Source: Antarcticirhabdus aurantiaca
Lineage (GTDB): Bacteria; Pseudomonadota; Alphaproteobacteria; Rhizobiales; Rhizobiaceae
Direction of reading: 5' to 3'
Assembly: GCF_009765365.1 (NCBI RefSeq)
Contig: NZ_VTOM01000027.1
Coordinates: 20,587-84,586 of the forward strand
DNA: 64,000 nucleotides
Below the pieces are notes generated by a model. That model saw nothing but the letters and a program-made list of their open reading frames with translations, had not been told where the DNA came from and ran no database searches. The translations under genes were made by a program, and so were the position numbers. Of this stretch, positions 9,882-20,075 are shown piece by piece. Within the stretch, counting starts at the first letter, position 1, and the number at the start of each line of letters is the position of its first letter.

Positions 9882-11757
9882 GGGTGAGGGCTCCCCGGCG
9901 GAGCGCCACGAGAACGAGGGCGAGGGCCGCCGGCGTCATGCCGTCGATGCCCTCGGCCTCCGCGATCGAGGCGGGGCGGCGCTGGACGAGCTTCTGGCGC
10001 AGCTCGTTGGACAGCCCCTTGAGGCCAGCGAAGTCGAAGTCAGCGGGAATCGTCCTCGCCTCGTCGCGCCGCAGCCGCTCCTGATCGCGCCGCTGGCGGT
10101 CGAGATAAACGTCGTAGCCCGCCTCGATCTCGACGCGCTCGGCGAGCTTGGGCGGGATGTCGGCGAGCTGCGGCCAGATGGCCGACAAGCGCTGGAGGTC
10201 CGTGCCCGGCTGCGACAACAGCGTCCAGGCCGAGCGGCGGCGGCCGTCGCCGTTGACCTGAAGGCCGGCGCGGCCGGCCTCGGTCGGCGTGAGGCTCAGC
10301 GCTTCCAGCGTCTGCCGGGCGGCGGCCAGCGCCGTCTCCGTCTCGGCGAAGACGCGGGCGCGCGTTTCCCCAACGAGGCCGAGTTCGAGCCCGAGCGGCG
10401 TCAGCCGCCGGTCGGCATTGTCGGCGCGAAGGCTCAGGCGGAACTCGGCGCGGCTGGTGAACATGCGATAGGGTTCCGACACGCCGGTGCGCGTCAGGTC
10501 GTCGACCATGACGCCGAGATAGGCGTCGCTGCGCGAGATCGTCACCGGCTCGGCGCCGCCCGCCCGGCGCGCGGCGTTGAGCCCGGCGAGGAGCCCCTGC
10601 GCGCCCGCCTCCTCGTAGCCCGTCGTGCCGTTGATCTGGCCGGCGAGGAACAGGCCGGCGCAGGCGCGGGTCTCCAGCGTCGCGCGCAGCTCGCGCGGGT
10701 CGACGTGGTCGTATTCGATGGCGTAGCCGGCTTTCAGGATGGAGACCCGTTCCAGCCCCGGCATGGAGCGCAGGAAGGCTTCCTGGACGGTCTCGGGCAA
10801 CGAGGTCGAGAGGCCGTTCGGATAGACCGTGTCGTCGTCGAGCCCTTCCGGCTCCAGGAAGACCTGATGGCCGTCGCGCTCGCCGAACTTGACGATCTTG
10901 TCCTCGATCGAGGGGCAGTAGCGCGGTCCCACCCCCTCGATGGCGCCGGAGTAGAGCGCGGAGAGATGCAGGCTGTCGCGGATGATCCGGTGCGTTTCGG
11001 GCGTGGTGCGGGTGATGCCGCACTCGATCTGCGGATTGGCGATGCGCGTCGTGAGATAGGAGAAGGGCACGGGATCGGCGTCCGCCGCCTGTCGGTCGAG
11101 GCTCGCCCAGTCGATCGTGCGCCCGTCGAGGCGGGCGGGGGTGCCGGTCTTCAGCCGCCCGAGCTTGAGGCCGAGCCGGGCGAGGGCGGCGGACAGGCCG
11201 GTCGATGGCGCCTCGCCGATGCGGCCGGCCGGAATGCGCCGGTCGCCCATGTGGATGAGCCCGTTGAGAAAGGTGCCGGAGGTGATCACCACCGCGCCGG
11301 CCGCGATCCGCCGCCCGTCGGCGAGCTCGACCCCGGCGACCCGCGTGCCGTCCTCCCCCAGGACGAGGTCCGCCGCATCGCCCTCGACGATTTCGAGGTT
11401 CGCTTGGCCGCGGATCGCCGCCTGCATGGCCTCGCGGTAGAGCTTGCGATCGGCCTGGGTGCGGGGTCCGCGCACGGCCGGGCCCTTGGAACGGTTGAGC
11501 AGGCGGAACTGGATGCCGGCGGCGTCCGCCACCTCGCCCATCAGCCCGCCCATCGCGTCGATCTCGCGCACGAGGTGGCCCTTGCCGATGCCCCCGATCG
11601 CCGGATTGCAGCTCATCGCGCCGACGGTGGCGAAGGCATGCGTGAGGAGCGCGGTGCGCGCGCCGGTGCGCGCCGCGGCCGCGGCCGCCTCGCAGCCCGC
11701 ATGCCCGCCGCCGATCACGACGACGTCGAAGGAAAGATCGAAGGACTGAGATGTCAT
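9871..11757 (-). CDS. mnmG: tRNA uridine-5-carboxymethylaminomethyl modification enzyme MnmG (GidA)
   Basis: MnmG works with MnmE to install the carboxymethylaminomethyl group on U34 of several tRNAs. The 628-residue length is normal. The FAD-binding motif [13 protein letters not shown] is at residues 12-24, and [19 protein letters not shown] is the second family signature. The C-terminal helical domain that docks MnmE is present. It begins at ATG 11757, divergent from a Uma2 gene, and overlaps rsmG at its 3' end. The usual mnmE-mnmG adjacency is broken here by the Uma2 and GNAT genes. Confidence 0.97.
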   Translation of the reverse strand: MTSQSFDLSFDVVVIGGGHAGCEAAAAAARTGARTALLTHAFATVGAMSCNPAIGGIGKGHLVREIDAMGGLMGEVADAAGIQFRLLNRSKGPAVRGPRTQADRKLYREAMQAAIRGQANLEIVEGDAADLVLGEDGTRVAGVELADGRRIAAGAVVITSGTFLNGLIHMGDRRIPAGRIGEAPSTGLSAALARLGLKLGRLKTGTPARLDGRTIDWASLDRQAADADPVPFSYLTTRIANPQIECGITRTTPETHRIIRDSLHLSALYSGAIEGVGPRYCPSIEDKIVKFGERDGHQVFLEPEGLDDDTVYPNGLSTSLPETVQEAFLRSMPGLERVSILKAGYAIEYDHVDPRELRATLETRACAGLFLAGQINGTTGYEEAGAQGLLAGLNAARRAGGAEPVTISRSDAYLGVMVDDLTRTGVSEPYRMFTSRAEFRLSLRADNADRRLTPLGLELGLVGETRARVFAETETALAAARQTLEALSLTPTEAGRAGLQVNGDGRRRSAWTLLSQPGTDLQRLSAIWPQLADIPPKLAERVEIEAGYDVYLDRQRRDQERLRRDEARTIPADFDFAGLKGLSNELRQKLVQRRPASIAEAEGIDGMTPAALALVLVALRRGALTHAA

Positions 11758-11878
11758 GGCGAAAGGGTTAAGCCGGAGGGCGGGGACGGTGTCAATCGAA
11801 GAGCGGCACCACCTTTTCGCAGCAACAAGCGGTGCGATCCCGTATGATGCGCCGGAAGCGGCGCGAAGCGGGTGGCAC

Positions 11879-12490
11879 GTGAGTTCGGTTCAATCCCCCC
11901 GACCCTGGACCCTCGACGAGTTCTTCGCCTGGCAGGAGCGCCAGAGCGAGCGCTACGAGCTGGTGGACGGATTTCCGCGACGGCACCGCATGATGGCCGG
12001 CGCCGGCAACCGGCACGACGACATCGTGGTCAACATCATCGGCGACTTGAAGGCCAAGCTGCGCGGGACGCCGTGTCGGCCGTTTACGGCCGATGGCAGC
12101 GTCAAGACCGGGTCGGACCGCATCCGGCGCCCGGATGTCGGGGTCGATTGCGGCAAGCGCGAGCCGCGGGGGCACCATGCCGCGATCCCGGTGGTCGTGT
12201 TCGAGGTTCTGTCCCCGAGCACCCGCTCGTCCGACCTCCTGGTGAAGGACGCCGAGTACCGGAAGCTGCCGAGCCTTCGTCACATTGTCTATGTCGAGCA
12301 GGATGTGGCGGAAGCTCTGCACTGGTGGCGCCGCACCGGCGACGAGGAGTGGGAGCTCACCGCGCTTGCGGGTCTCGAGGCGGTCGTCGATCTCGCGGCC
12401 ATCGAAGCCGCGCTGACCCTTCGCGACGTTTATGACGGGCTCGACATCGCGGAGCCTTCGTCCAAGCTCCCGCCGCCCGGTCCGCGCTGA
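11879..12490 (+). CDS. Uma2-family (DUF820) putative PD-(D/E)XK nuclease
   Basis: This 203-residue protein belongs to the Uma2 family. It begins [22 protein letters not shown] after a short leader. RRPDVGVDC and [10 protein letters not shown] are the nuclease-fold PD and E elements, followed by [17 protein letters not shown] with the lysine. Uma2 genes are abundant in cyanobacteria and scattered elsewhere; their target is unknown. A GTG at 11879, after GGGTGG, gives the first sensible start; the frame reaches 41 codons further upstream in unconserved sequence. The gene opposes all its neighbours inside a conserved cluster, which suggests insertion. Confidence 0.75.
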   Translation: MSSVQSPRPWTLDEFFAWQERQSERYELVDGFPRRHRMMAGAGNRHDDIVVNIIGDLKAKLRGTPCRPFTADGSVKTGSDRIRRPDVGVDCGKREPRGHHAAIPVVVFEVLSPSTRSSDLLVKDAEYRKLPSLRHIVYVEQDVAEALHWWRRTGDEEWELTALAGLEAVVDLAAIEAALTLRDVYDGLDIAEPSSKLPPPGPR

Positions 12491-12494
12491 ACCC

Positions 12495-13025
12495 TCAGGC
12501 GGACGAGGAAACCGGCCCGGGCGCCGGCCGCAGCCGGGCCATGGCGAAGGTGTCGACGAGGACGCCCTGACGCAGGATCGACTGGCGGGCGCGGCCCTCG
12601 ATCTCGAAGCCGGCGGCCTCGTAGAGGGCGATCGCCGCCGCGTTGTCGGTGTTGACCTCGAGTTCGAGGCGGACGAGGCCGAGCCAGTCGTCGGCGAGCT
12701 CGGTCAGCGCCGACAGAAGCGCCCGCCCGATGCCGCGGCGCAGGTGGTCGTCGTGAACGCCCATGCCGATCGCGCCGACATGGGCGCGGCGGCCGGTGTA
12801 CCGCTGCAGCGAGGCGCTGCCGACGATCCGGTTCTCCGCCTCGGCGACGATCAGCGTCATGTTGGGATTTTCGCCGAGGACGCGCTTGCGCACGGCCTCG
12901 GCCGTGTCGAAGGGCAGGCGCAGCGTGCCGAAGCGGTAGCCGGGCAGGTTGGAAAGCGCCGCGAGGCCCTCAGCGTCGCGCGGCTCGGCGGCGCGGATGG
13001 AGAAAGCGAAGCGTTCGTCGCCCAT
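12495..13025 (-). CDS. GNAT-family N-acetyltransferase
   Basis: The 176-residue protein has the acetyl-CoA pyrophosphate-binding segment LRRGIGRALLSAL and the C-terminal NTDNAAAIALYEAAGFEIEG common to GNAT enzymes. It resembles the YhhY/RimJ-like group, but the substrate cannot be told from sequence. It starts five bases after the mnmE stop, so it is probably read from the mnmE transcript, and it converges on the Uma2 gene with a four-base gap. Confidence 0.85.
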   Translation of the reverse strand: MGDERFAFSIRAAEPRDAEGLAALSNLPGYRFGTLRLPFDTAEAVRKRVLGENPNMTLIVAEAENRIVGSASLQRYTGRRAHVGAIGMGVHDDHLRRGIGRALLSALTELADDWLGLVRLELEVNTDNAAAIALYEAAGFEIEGRARQSILRQGVLVDTFAMARLRPAPGPVSSSA

Positions 13026-13030
13026 GACAC

Positions 13031-14368
13031 TCACTTCCCGATGCAGAAGCGCGAGAAGATGACGCCGAGGAGATCCTCGACGTCGGTGCGGCCGGTCAGG
13101 CGACCGAGCCGGTCGGCCGCTTCGCGCAGGATCTCGGCCGCCACCTCCGGTAGCAGATCCGGCGCTCGCGCGAAATCGGCGAGGGCGCGCCGCGTCTCGA
13201 CGAGGGCGGCGCGGTGGCGCGCCTGAAGCGGCAGCGCGTCCGCCGCACCCGCCGCCGCGTCGGCGCGGGCGGCGAGCGCCGCGAGAAGAGCGTCGAGGCC
13301 GGCGCCCGTGCGCACCGAGATCGCCAGGTCGTAAGCTCCCACGGGCGCCGCCGCCGCGAGATCGGCCTTGGAGCGCACGCGCAAGGTCGGACGCGGCTCG
13401 CCAGGCCCGCTCTGTTTCACGTGAAGCATGGCCGCAGCCTCCGTCTCGGCGCTGTCTGCGGCGTCCAGCCAGAGCACGAGGTCGGCGCGCTCCATGGTCT
13501 CTCGCGCGCGCTTGACACCGATTGCCTCGATGGGATCGGCCGTTTCGCGCAGGCCCGCGGTGTCGAAAAGGCGGACGGGGAGGCCGGCAAGGTCGAGCGT
13601 GACCTCCAGGACGTCGCGAGTGGTGCCGGGAACGGGCGTGACGATCGCGACCTCGCGCCGGGCGAGCGCGTTGAGAAGGCTCGACTTGCCGGCATTGGGC
13701 GGGCCGGCTATGGCGACACGGAAGCCCTCGCGCAGGATCTCGCCGCGCGCCGCGCCGCTCAGGTGTGCGTCGATCTCGGCGGCAAGCACTGCCACCTCGG
13801 CGCGCACGCCCGCGTCGACGCCCTCGCCGACGTCGCCTTCGTCGGAAAAGTCGAAGCTCGCCTCGATCAGGGCGCGAGCGTGGAGAAGGCGTGTCCCCCA
13901 ATCCTCGAAGAGCCGCCGCGAGCCGCCTTCCGCCTGGAGCAGCGCCGCGCGACGCTGGCGCTCGGTCTCGGCGGCGAGAAGGTCGGACAGGCCTTCCGCT
14001 TCCGTCAGGTCGATGCGCCCGTTCACGAAGGCGCGGCGGGTGAACTCGCCGGCCTCGGCGAGGCGCAGGCCCGGCAGGCTCGTGGCGGCTTCGACGAAGC
14101 GGGCGACGGTCGCGCGCCCGCCATGGAGGTGGAACTCGGCGAGGTCATCGCCGGTCGCGCTGTTGGGGCCGGGAAAGAACAGGACGAGCCCGCGGTCGAG
14201 CATGGCGCCCGCCTCGTCGCGGATGCGCCGGAGGCTCGCCCGGCGCGGCTCGGGCAGGGTGCCGGCCAGCCGCTCGGCCACGCGCCGCGCCGCAGGACCG
14301 CTGACCCGCACCACCGCCACCCCCGCGGGCAGGGCCCCCGACGACAACGCGACGATCGTATCCTCCAT
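13031..14368 (-). CDS. mnmE: tRNA modification GTPase MnmE (TrmE)
   Basis: MnmE is the GTPase partner of MnmG in tRNA wobble-uridine modification. The 445-residue protein starts MEDTIVALSSGALPAGVAVV. The N-terminal tetrahydrofolate-binding domain is followed by a helical domain with the G-domain inserted: G1 is GPPNAGKSS near residue 220 and PGTTRDVLE is the G2 region. It ends in the invariant CIGK, with the functional cysteine. A parS-like palindrome lies inside it at 13413-13428. Its start is separated from ybaK by a 183-bp palindromic repeat. Confidence 0.97.
   Translation of the reverse strand: MEDTIVALSSGALPAGVAVVRVSGPAARRVAERLAGTLPEPRRASLRRIRDEAGAMLDRGLVLFFPGPNSATGDDLAEFHLHGGRATVARFVEAATSLPGLRLAEAGEFTRRAFVNGRIDLTEAEGLSDLLAAETERQRRAALLQAEGGSRRLFEDWGTRLLHARALIEASFDFSDEGDVGEGVDAGVRAEVAVLAAEIDAHLSGAARGEILREGFRVAIAGPPNAGKSSLLNALARREVAIVTPVPGTTRDVLEVTLDLAGLPVRLFDTAGLRETADPIEAIGVKRARETMERADLVLWLDAADSAETEAAAMLHVKQSGPGEPRPTLRVRSKADLAAAAPVGAYDLAISVRTGAGLDALLAALAARADAAAGAADALPLQARHRAALVETRRALADFARAPDLLPEVAAEILREAADRLGRLTGRTDVEDLLGVIFSRFCIGK
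13413..13428. promoter_or_regulatory. parS: parS site 2 (one mismatch)
   Basis: TGTTTCACGTGAAGCA matches the 16-bp parS consensus at 15 positions. It lies in mnmE and is read as MLHVKQ, a different frame from the other two sites, which argues that the DNA rather than the peptide is conserved. Confidence 0.75.
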
Positions 14369-14410
14369 CACACCACCTTCCGGCCGAGGGTTGGGCTCAT
14401 CCGCGGGTAT

Positions 14411-14593
14411 GGCAGGGGACGCCGTCCCCTGCACCCCGGCCAGGGGAAATGATTTCCCCTGGACCCCTCTTCATATGGCGTGTCCGATCAGCCGAGGGGG
14501 CAGAGCCCCCTCGGCTGATCGGAAATGTGCCCAAATGAAAAGAAGGGTCCGGGAATTCTTTTCCGGGCGGGGCCCGGGGCGGCAGCCCCGCCA
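14411..14593 (+). repeat. 183-bp multi-hairpin repeat, copy 1
   Basis: Five inverted repeats follow one another: 14413-14431 (8-bp stem), 14440-14462 (11-bp stem, one-base centre), 14484-14522 (perfect 18-bp stem, loop AGA), 14549-14566 (7-bp stem with one G-T pair) and 14575-14590 (6-bp stem). The element is non-coding and lies between ybaK and mnmE. A reverse-oriented copy of exactly the same length is at 60562-60744. By eye the two differ at about eight positions outside the central 39 bp. Inside it, seven of 18 stem pairs differ with full compensation. Confidence 0.9.
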
Positions 14594-14608
14594 CACGCGC
14601 CCGAGCCC

Positions 14609-15106
14609 TTACCCGGCAGAGAAGGACACGAGGCGGGCGGCGGTGGCCGAGCGCAGCTGCAGCGGCACGATCTCGAAGACGTGGGTCGGCGATCCGGCGG
14701 CGGCCCAGACGGTGGCGAAGGCGAAGAGGGCTTCGTCCATGAGGACCGGCAGGCTCCGCGACGCCCCGAAGGGCGAGACGCCGCCGATGGCGAAGCCCGT
14801 GGCCTCGCGCACGAAGGCGGCGTTCGGGCGCTCGATCGGTTCGCCGAGGATGGTGGCCGCCTTCGCCTCGTCGACGCGGTTGGCGCCGGAGACGAGCAGC
14901 ATGTAGGCCGCGCCGGTGTCCCGCCCGCGGAAAACAAGCGTCTTGACGATCTGCCCGACCCGCGCGCCGACCGCTTGCGCGGCTTCCTCCGCCGAGCGGG
15001 CGGACCGGACGGTTTCGCGGATGGCGATCCTGACGCCGCGCGCTTGCGCATCCGCCGCGACGCGCGCGACGTAGAGCGGAAGGGCCGGGGCGGCGGGATC
15101 GCTCAT
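14609..15106 (-). CDS. YbaK/EbsC-family aminoacyl-tRNA deacylase
   Basis: This 165-residue single-domain protein belongs to the YbaK/ProX-like editing family, which hydrolyses mischarged aminoacyl-tRNA (for example Cys- or Ala-tRNA-Pro). VGQIVKTLVFRG carries the conserved lysine, and EATGFAIGGVSPFG is the substrate-loop signature. It starts ten bases after the rho stop and is probably co-transcribed with rho. Which tRNA it edits cannot be decided here. I do not recall this gene between rho and mnmE in typical relatives. Confidence 0.88.
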   Translation of the reverse strand: MSDPAAPALPLYVARVAADAQARGVRIAIRETVRSARSAEEAAQAVGARVGQIVKTLVFRGRDTGAAYMLLVSGANRVDEAKAATILGEPIERPNAAFVREATGFAIGGVSPFGASRSLPVLMDEALFAFATVWAAAGSPTHVFEIVPLQLRSATAARLVSFSAG

Positions 15107-15116
15107 GCCACTTGGC

Positions 15117-16385
<1,269 letters not shown>

Positions 16386-16813
16386 GGGGACTATGGCTCC
16401 GCCCCGGAACGCGGCGCAGGGGCGCGAACGGGGGCATGGTCGTTCAGGGGAGGGTGCGGCGTCGTCGCGGGATGATGCGGGAAAAGCGGTTCGCGAAACG
16501 CGGGGCGGCGATGCGGGACCGATCCGGCCGATCGACGCCACCAAAGGCGGGATATCACGGCATATAGCCGCGGGAATCGCGCGGCGCAAGCGGAAGATCG
16601 GGTGGCGGGCGGCGCAACGGAACCGCTCGGCCGCCGGCGGGCCGGGCCGGGACCTCGCCTTGCGGGGCCCTAAGGCCGCGTGCTAGCGCTCCCGCGACGT
16701 TTCCGACGCCGCCCGGCTCCGGTTCGCGGGCGCCCGGGCGGTTTTCCACGGCGGCGTGCGGTGCCCGTCCGGCATCGCCTCGCCGGCTCCGCAGCGCTTC
16801 TTCGGGAGACCCC
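16386..16813. other. Gene-free divergent spacer between rho and secB
   Basis: This 428-base stretch holds the rho and secB promoters and leaders. I see no convincing ORF, repeat or riboswitch. It is also the left junction of the proposed inversion of the origin block. Confidence 0.5.
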
Positions 16814-17326
16814 ATGTCCGACACCAACGATCACGCGACCGCCAACGGCAGCACCGCCGAGGCGCCGAGCGCAGCGCCCGCCGTCAGCATCCTGACGCAG
16901 TACATCAAGGACCTCTCCTTCGAGAGCCCGAATGCGCCGGCAGTCCTGCGCGGTCCCCCGCGCACCAACCCGAACATCAACATCGGCGTCAACGTCCAAG
17001 CCAATCCGGTGACCGGGGGCACGGGCGAGTTCGACGTGCGCCTGACGCTCAACGCCAAGGCGGGCGAGAACAAGGACATGCTGTTCCACGTCGAGCTGGA
17101 ATATGGCGGCGTCTTCCGCCTCGCCAACGTCCGGCAGGAGCACATGCTGCCCTTCCTGTTCATCGAGTGCCCGCGCCTGCTCTTCCCCTTCGCGCGCCAG
17201 ATCATCGCCGACGCCACCCGCAACGGCGGCTTCCCGCCGCTGATGATCGACCCGATCGACTTCGCGCAGCTCTTCCAGCAGCGCATGGCCGAGGAGCGGG
17301 CCCGCCAGCAGGTGCAGACGGTCTGA
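16814..17326 (+). CDS. secB: Protein-export chaperone SecB
   Basis: SecB is the tetrameric cytosolic chaperone that keeps preproteins unfolded and delivers them to SecA. The 170-residue protein has an alphaproteobacterial-type N-terminal extension, then [25 protein letters not shown] and [20 protein letters not shown], all SecB core elements. [15 protein letters not shown] is the conserved C-terminal block. It is transcribed opposite to dnaQ, as in relatives. It normally neighbours fxsA, which here is 9 kb away across the origin. Confidence 0.97.
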   Translation: MSDTNDHATANGSTAEAPSAAPAVSILTQYIKDLSFESPNAPAVLRGPPRTNPNINIGVNVQANPVTGGTGEFDVRLTLNAKAGENKDMLFHVELEYGGVFRLANVRQEHMLPFLFIECPRLLFPFARQIIADATRNGGFPPLMIDPIDFAQLFQQRMAEERARQQVQTV

Positions 17327-17381
17327 GGCAAGGCGCGGCGCAGCGCCGGACGGGGGTCCGGTGCGCGAGGGGGATCTTTCG

Positions 17382-17996
17382 ATGTCGTCTTCGGCAGCGC
17401 GTCGCCGTCTCGCGGCGCTTCTCACCCTCGTCCTGCCCTTGTGCGGCGGGCCGGTTCTCGCCCAGAGCGGCATCAGCCTCAACGAAGGCGACGGGCCCGA
17501 GCCCGTCTGCCTGTCCTCGACGCGCTTCGCCGTCGAGGCGCAGTGGCGGGCCGACGACAGCGGATCGGACATCCTGATCCGCGCCGCTGGCCCCGGTGCC
17601 CTCCCGCCGGCGGGGGAGCCCTGCCGCTACGAGCCGCGCGCCGGCGACCGGATCCTGTCCAGCCGCTATCCCGACGAGGCGCTCACCGTGAGCGCCCTGT
17701 CCGACCGCTTCCTCGTGATGGAGGCGAGCACCGGCCCGCAGAGCCGCCTGATCGTCGCCGACCTCGACGCGGACACGAACGCGCTCGTCGCGGACGACAT
17801 CGAGATCGAGGCGGTCACGGGCGAGGGGGTCGACTACTGGGCGACGGAGGAGGGCGCCGATCCCAGCGCATGTCCCGACTACGCCGAAACCCTCGCGGCC
17901 GGCCTGACGCCGGTGATCGACGCGCGCTGGTTCTTCTCCTTCGCCGCGGGAACGTCCGAGAAGCGCAGCGAAACCCGCTGCTCGGCCGTCCAATAG
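17382..17996 (+). CDS. Secreted protein of unknown function
   Basis: I do not recognise this 204-residue protein. A signal peptide is clear: basic SAARRRL, then a hydrophobic stretch ending GPVLAQS. The mature part is acidic with several cysteines (PVCLSS, EPCRYEP, SACPDYA, ETRCSAVQ), so disulfides in the periplasm are plausible. ATG 17382 is preceded by GAGGGGG about eight bases away and is preferred over a GTG seven codons upstream. It lies downstream of secB and converges on dnaQ. Confidence 0.7.
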   Translation: MSSSAARRRLAALLTLVLPLCGGPVLAQSGISLNEGDGPEPVCLSSTRFAVEAQWRADDSGSDILIRAAGPGALPPAGEPCRYEPRAGDRILSSRYPDEALTVSALSDRFLVMEASTGPQSRLIVADLDADTNALVADDIEIEAVTGEGVDYWATEEGADPSACPDYAETLAAGLTPVIDARWFFSFAAGTSEKRSETRCSAVQ

Positions 17997-18012
17997 GCCC
18001 GGGAGCGCGCGG

Positions 18013-18744
18013 CTACTCCGCCGCCTGACGCGTTTCGGCTTCCGGGCGGCCCCAATAGTCCCACCACATCGGCTCGGGCTTCAGCGTCGCGGCGAAGGCG
18101 CGGTGGCGCTCGACCGCGTCGGCGTCGAGGCGGGGCTTCAGCGGCACGGGGCGCGGCCCGACGGTGGCGACCGCCGCCTCGCCGTCGCCGCCCTGTCCGT
18201 CCTCGTTGCGCTGGACGAGGCCGAGCGCGGCCTGCCGGCCGCCGATCAGCTCGATGTAGACTTCCGCCAGAAGCCAGGAGTCGAGAAGCGCCCCGTGCTT
18301 GTCGCGGCGCGAGGTGTCGACGCCGAAGCGCGAGCACAGCGCGTCGAGGGTCGCGGGCGCCATCGGGAACTTGCGACGCGCCATCTGCAGCGTGTCGACG
18401 ACCACGGCGCCGTCCAGCGTCGGACGGCCGAGCCGCGTCATCTCGGCGTTGAGGAAGCGGATGTCGAAGCTGGCGTTGTGGGCGACGAGCCGGGCGCCGG
18501 CGAAGAAGGCCTCGAAGGCCTCCACCACCTCGCCGAAGAGCGGCTTGTCCGCCAGCATCTCGTCGGAGATGCCGTGGATGGCGAGGGCGTCCGGATGGAC
18601 CTTGCGCCCTTCGGGACGGATGTAGTGGTGGAAGGTCTTGCCGGTCGGGATGCCGTTCCAGAGCTCGACGGCGCCGATCTCGATCACCCGGTCGTGCTCG
18701 AATTCGAGGCCGGTGGTTTCGGTGTCGAAGACGATCTCGCGCAT
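18013..18744 (-). CDS. dnaQ: DNA polymerase III epsilon subunit (3'-5' proofreading exonuclease)
   Basis: This 243-residue DEDDh exonuclease is the proofreading subunit of the replicase. Exo I is FDTETTGLEF (6-15), Exo II is HNASFD (89-94), and Exo III carries His150 and Asp155 in KHGALLDSW. After the nuclease domain comes a linker and a C-terminal tail that should bind the alpha subunit. MREIVFDTETTG is the conserved start, although the frame continues 50 codons upstream. It follows coaE after 146 bases. Confidence 0.96.
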   Translation of the reverse strand: MREIVFDTETTGLEFEHDRVIEIGAVELWNGIPTGKTFHHYIRPEGRKVHPDALAIHGISDEMLADKPLFGEVVEAFEAFFAGARLVAHNASFDIRFLNAEMTRLGRPTLDGAVVVDTLQMARRKFPMAPATLDALCSRFGVDTSRRDKHGALLDSWLLAEVYIELIGGRQAALGLVQRNEDGQGGDGEAAVATVGPRPVPLKPRLDADAVERHRAFAATLKPEPMWWDYWGRPEAETRQAAE

Positions 18745-18890
18745 GCCGCCCTGCTCCTTCGCCCCGGTTCTGGGCGAAGCGGGGAGCGGGGGCAAGTCTG
18801 GCGAAGAAGGCTTAAGGCTTTTCCACGGATGATGCGCCATGTTCCCTCTTCGTTCGCATGGAGCGACCGGCGGGTCAAGGCGGAAAGCGA

Positions 18891-19526
18891 TCATCCTCGT
18901 TTGCGATCAGCGGCTTGAGCCGGCGGATCACCGTCCCGATAGCGCGCGACGACCGCGCGCACGGCCTCGCGCGCCGGGTCGAGGCCCCCGCCGGTGTCGA
19001 TCACGACGCTCGCGCGGGCGCGCTTGTCGGCGTCGGGCATCTGCGCCGCGAGGATGGCGTCGAAGCGCTCCGGCGTCATGCCGGGGCGAGCGAGGACGCG
19101 GGCGCGCTGGACCTCGCTCGGGGCGGTGACGACGACGACCGCGTCGCAGCGCGCCTCGCCGCCGGTCTCGAACAGGAGCGGGATGTCGAGGACGGCGAGC
19201 GGGTGTCCGGCCTCCCGGGCCGCGGCGAGAAAGGCCTCCTCCTCCTCGCGCACCATGGGATGGACGATCGCCTCGAGGCGGCGGCGCGCCTCCGGGTCGG
19301 CGAGAACCGCGCGGGCAAGCGCTTCCCGGTCGACGACGCCGCTTCGCACCGTGCCGGGAAAGGCGGCTTCGACGAGCGGCGCCGCGCGCCCGGCATACAG
19401 GCGGTGAACGGCGGCGTCGGCGGAGTAAACGGGAACGCCCTCGGCCTCGAACATGGCCGCGGTGGTGGACTTGCCCATGCCGATCGAGCCGGTGAGGCCG
19501 AGAACGATCACGATGCCGGCCCGCAT
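18891..19526 (-). CDS. coaE: Dephospho-CoA kinase
   Basis: CoaE phosphorylates dephospho-CoA in the last step of coenzyme A synthesis. The 211-residue protein starts [20 protein letters not shown], with the P-loop at about 12-20. [11 protein letters not shown] and [18 protein letters not shown] are the CoA-binding and lid regions. Its start shares one base with the stop of the upstream NTF2-like gene, indicating translational coupling. Confidence 0.96.
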   Translation of the reverse strand: MRAGIVIVLGLTGSIGMGKSTTAAMFEAEGVPVYSADAAVHRLYAGRAAPLVEAAFPGTVRSGVVDREALARAVLADPEARRRLEAIVHPMVREEEEAFLAAAREAGHPLAVLDIPLLFETGGEARCDAVVVVTAPSEVQRARVLARPGMTPERFDAILAAQMPDADKRARASVVIDTGGGLDPAREAVRAVVARYRDGDPPAQAADRKRG

Positions 19527-20071
19527 CAGGCGAGCATGGCGAGGACGATGCGCCAGCCGCCGCCGCGCAGCGGCGGTTCGCCCGCCTCGTCGCCGTCGGC
19601 GTCCCGCACGCCCTCGTCCTCGTCCTCGTCGTCGCGGTCCTCGGCCGCGCGGATCAGGGCGTAGCGGCACTCGAAGGCGAGCGCCGCCTCGCCGTCCTCG
19701 CGCTCCTGGCGCCAGAACAGGACGGCCCAGGCGCTGTCGCCCGAGGCTCGCCAGTCGGTGACGGTGAAGGTCGAGCGGACGATCTCCTCGCCCTCGAACA
19801 CGTCGAACAGCGCCTCGATGTTCTCGATCAGCTCGTCCGCGTCGTTGAAGACGTTGCCGCGCCCGTTCTGCCAGATCGTCGTGGGATAGGCGAAGCAGTT
19901 CGCGACGGCCTCCTCGTCGAAATCGTCGAAGCCGCCGGCATAGCGCTCGAACAGAGCCAGAAGGTCGGGCTCCAGGGGACGGGAGGCGCGGTAGCCGCCG
20001 TCATTGGCGGGCGTGGCGTAGGGGTGCGGGTAGGGGTTCGCGGCGCCGGGCCGCTCCGGGGACTCGTCCAT
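19526..20071 (-). CDS. NTF2/SnoaL-like fold protein of unknown function
   Basis: This 181-residue protein is not one I can name. The central part ([27 protein letters not shown] split over about 40-65, then TIWQNGRG and [17 protein letters not shown]) resembles the alpha+beta cone of NTF2/SnoaL-like proteins. A run of acidic residues ([10 protein letters not shown]) near the C-terminus is unusual. It starts four bases after aroE and its stop overlaps the coaE start, so it is part of the maf-aroE-coaE operon. A role as a small binding protein or enzyme is only a guess. Confidence 0.6.
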   Translation of the reverse strand: MDESPERPGAANPYPHPYATPANDGGYRASRPLEPDLLALFERYAGGFDDFDEEAVANCFAYPTTIWQNGRGNVFNDADELIENIEALFDVFEGEEIVRSTFTVTDWRASGDSAWAVLFWRQEREDGEAALAFECRYALIRAAEDRDDEDEDEGVRDADGDEAGEPPLRGGGWRIVLAMLA

Positions 20072-20075
20072 GGAT

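Noticed and set aside
9799..11847. 682-codon plus-strand frame opposite mnmG
   Set aside because: Antisense shadow without motifs.
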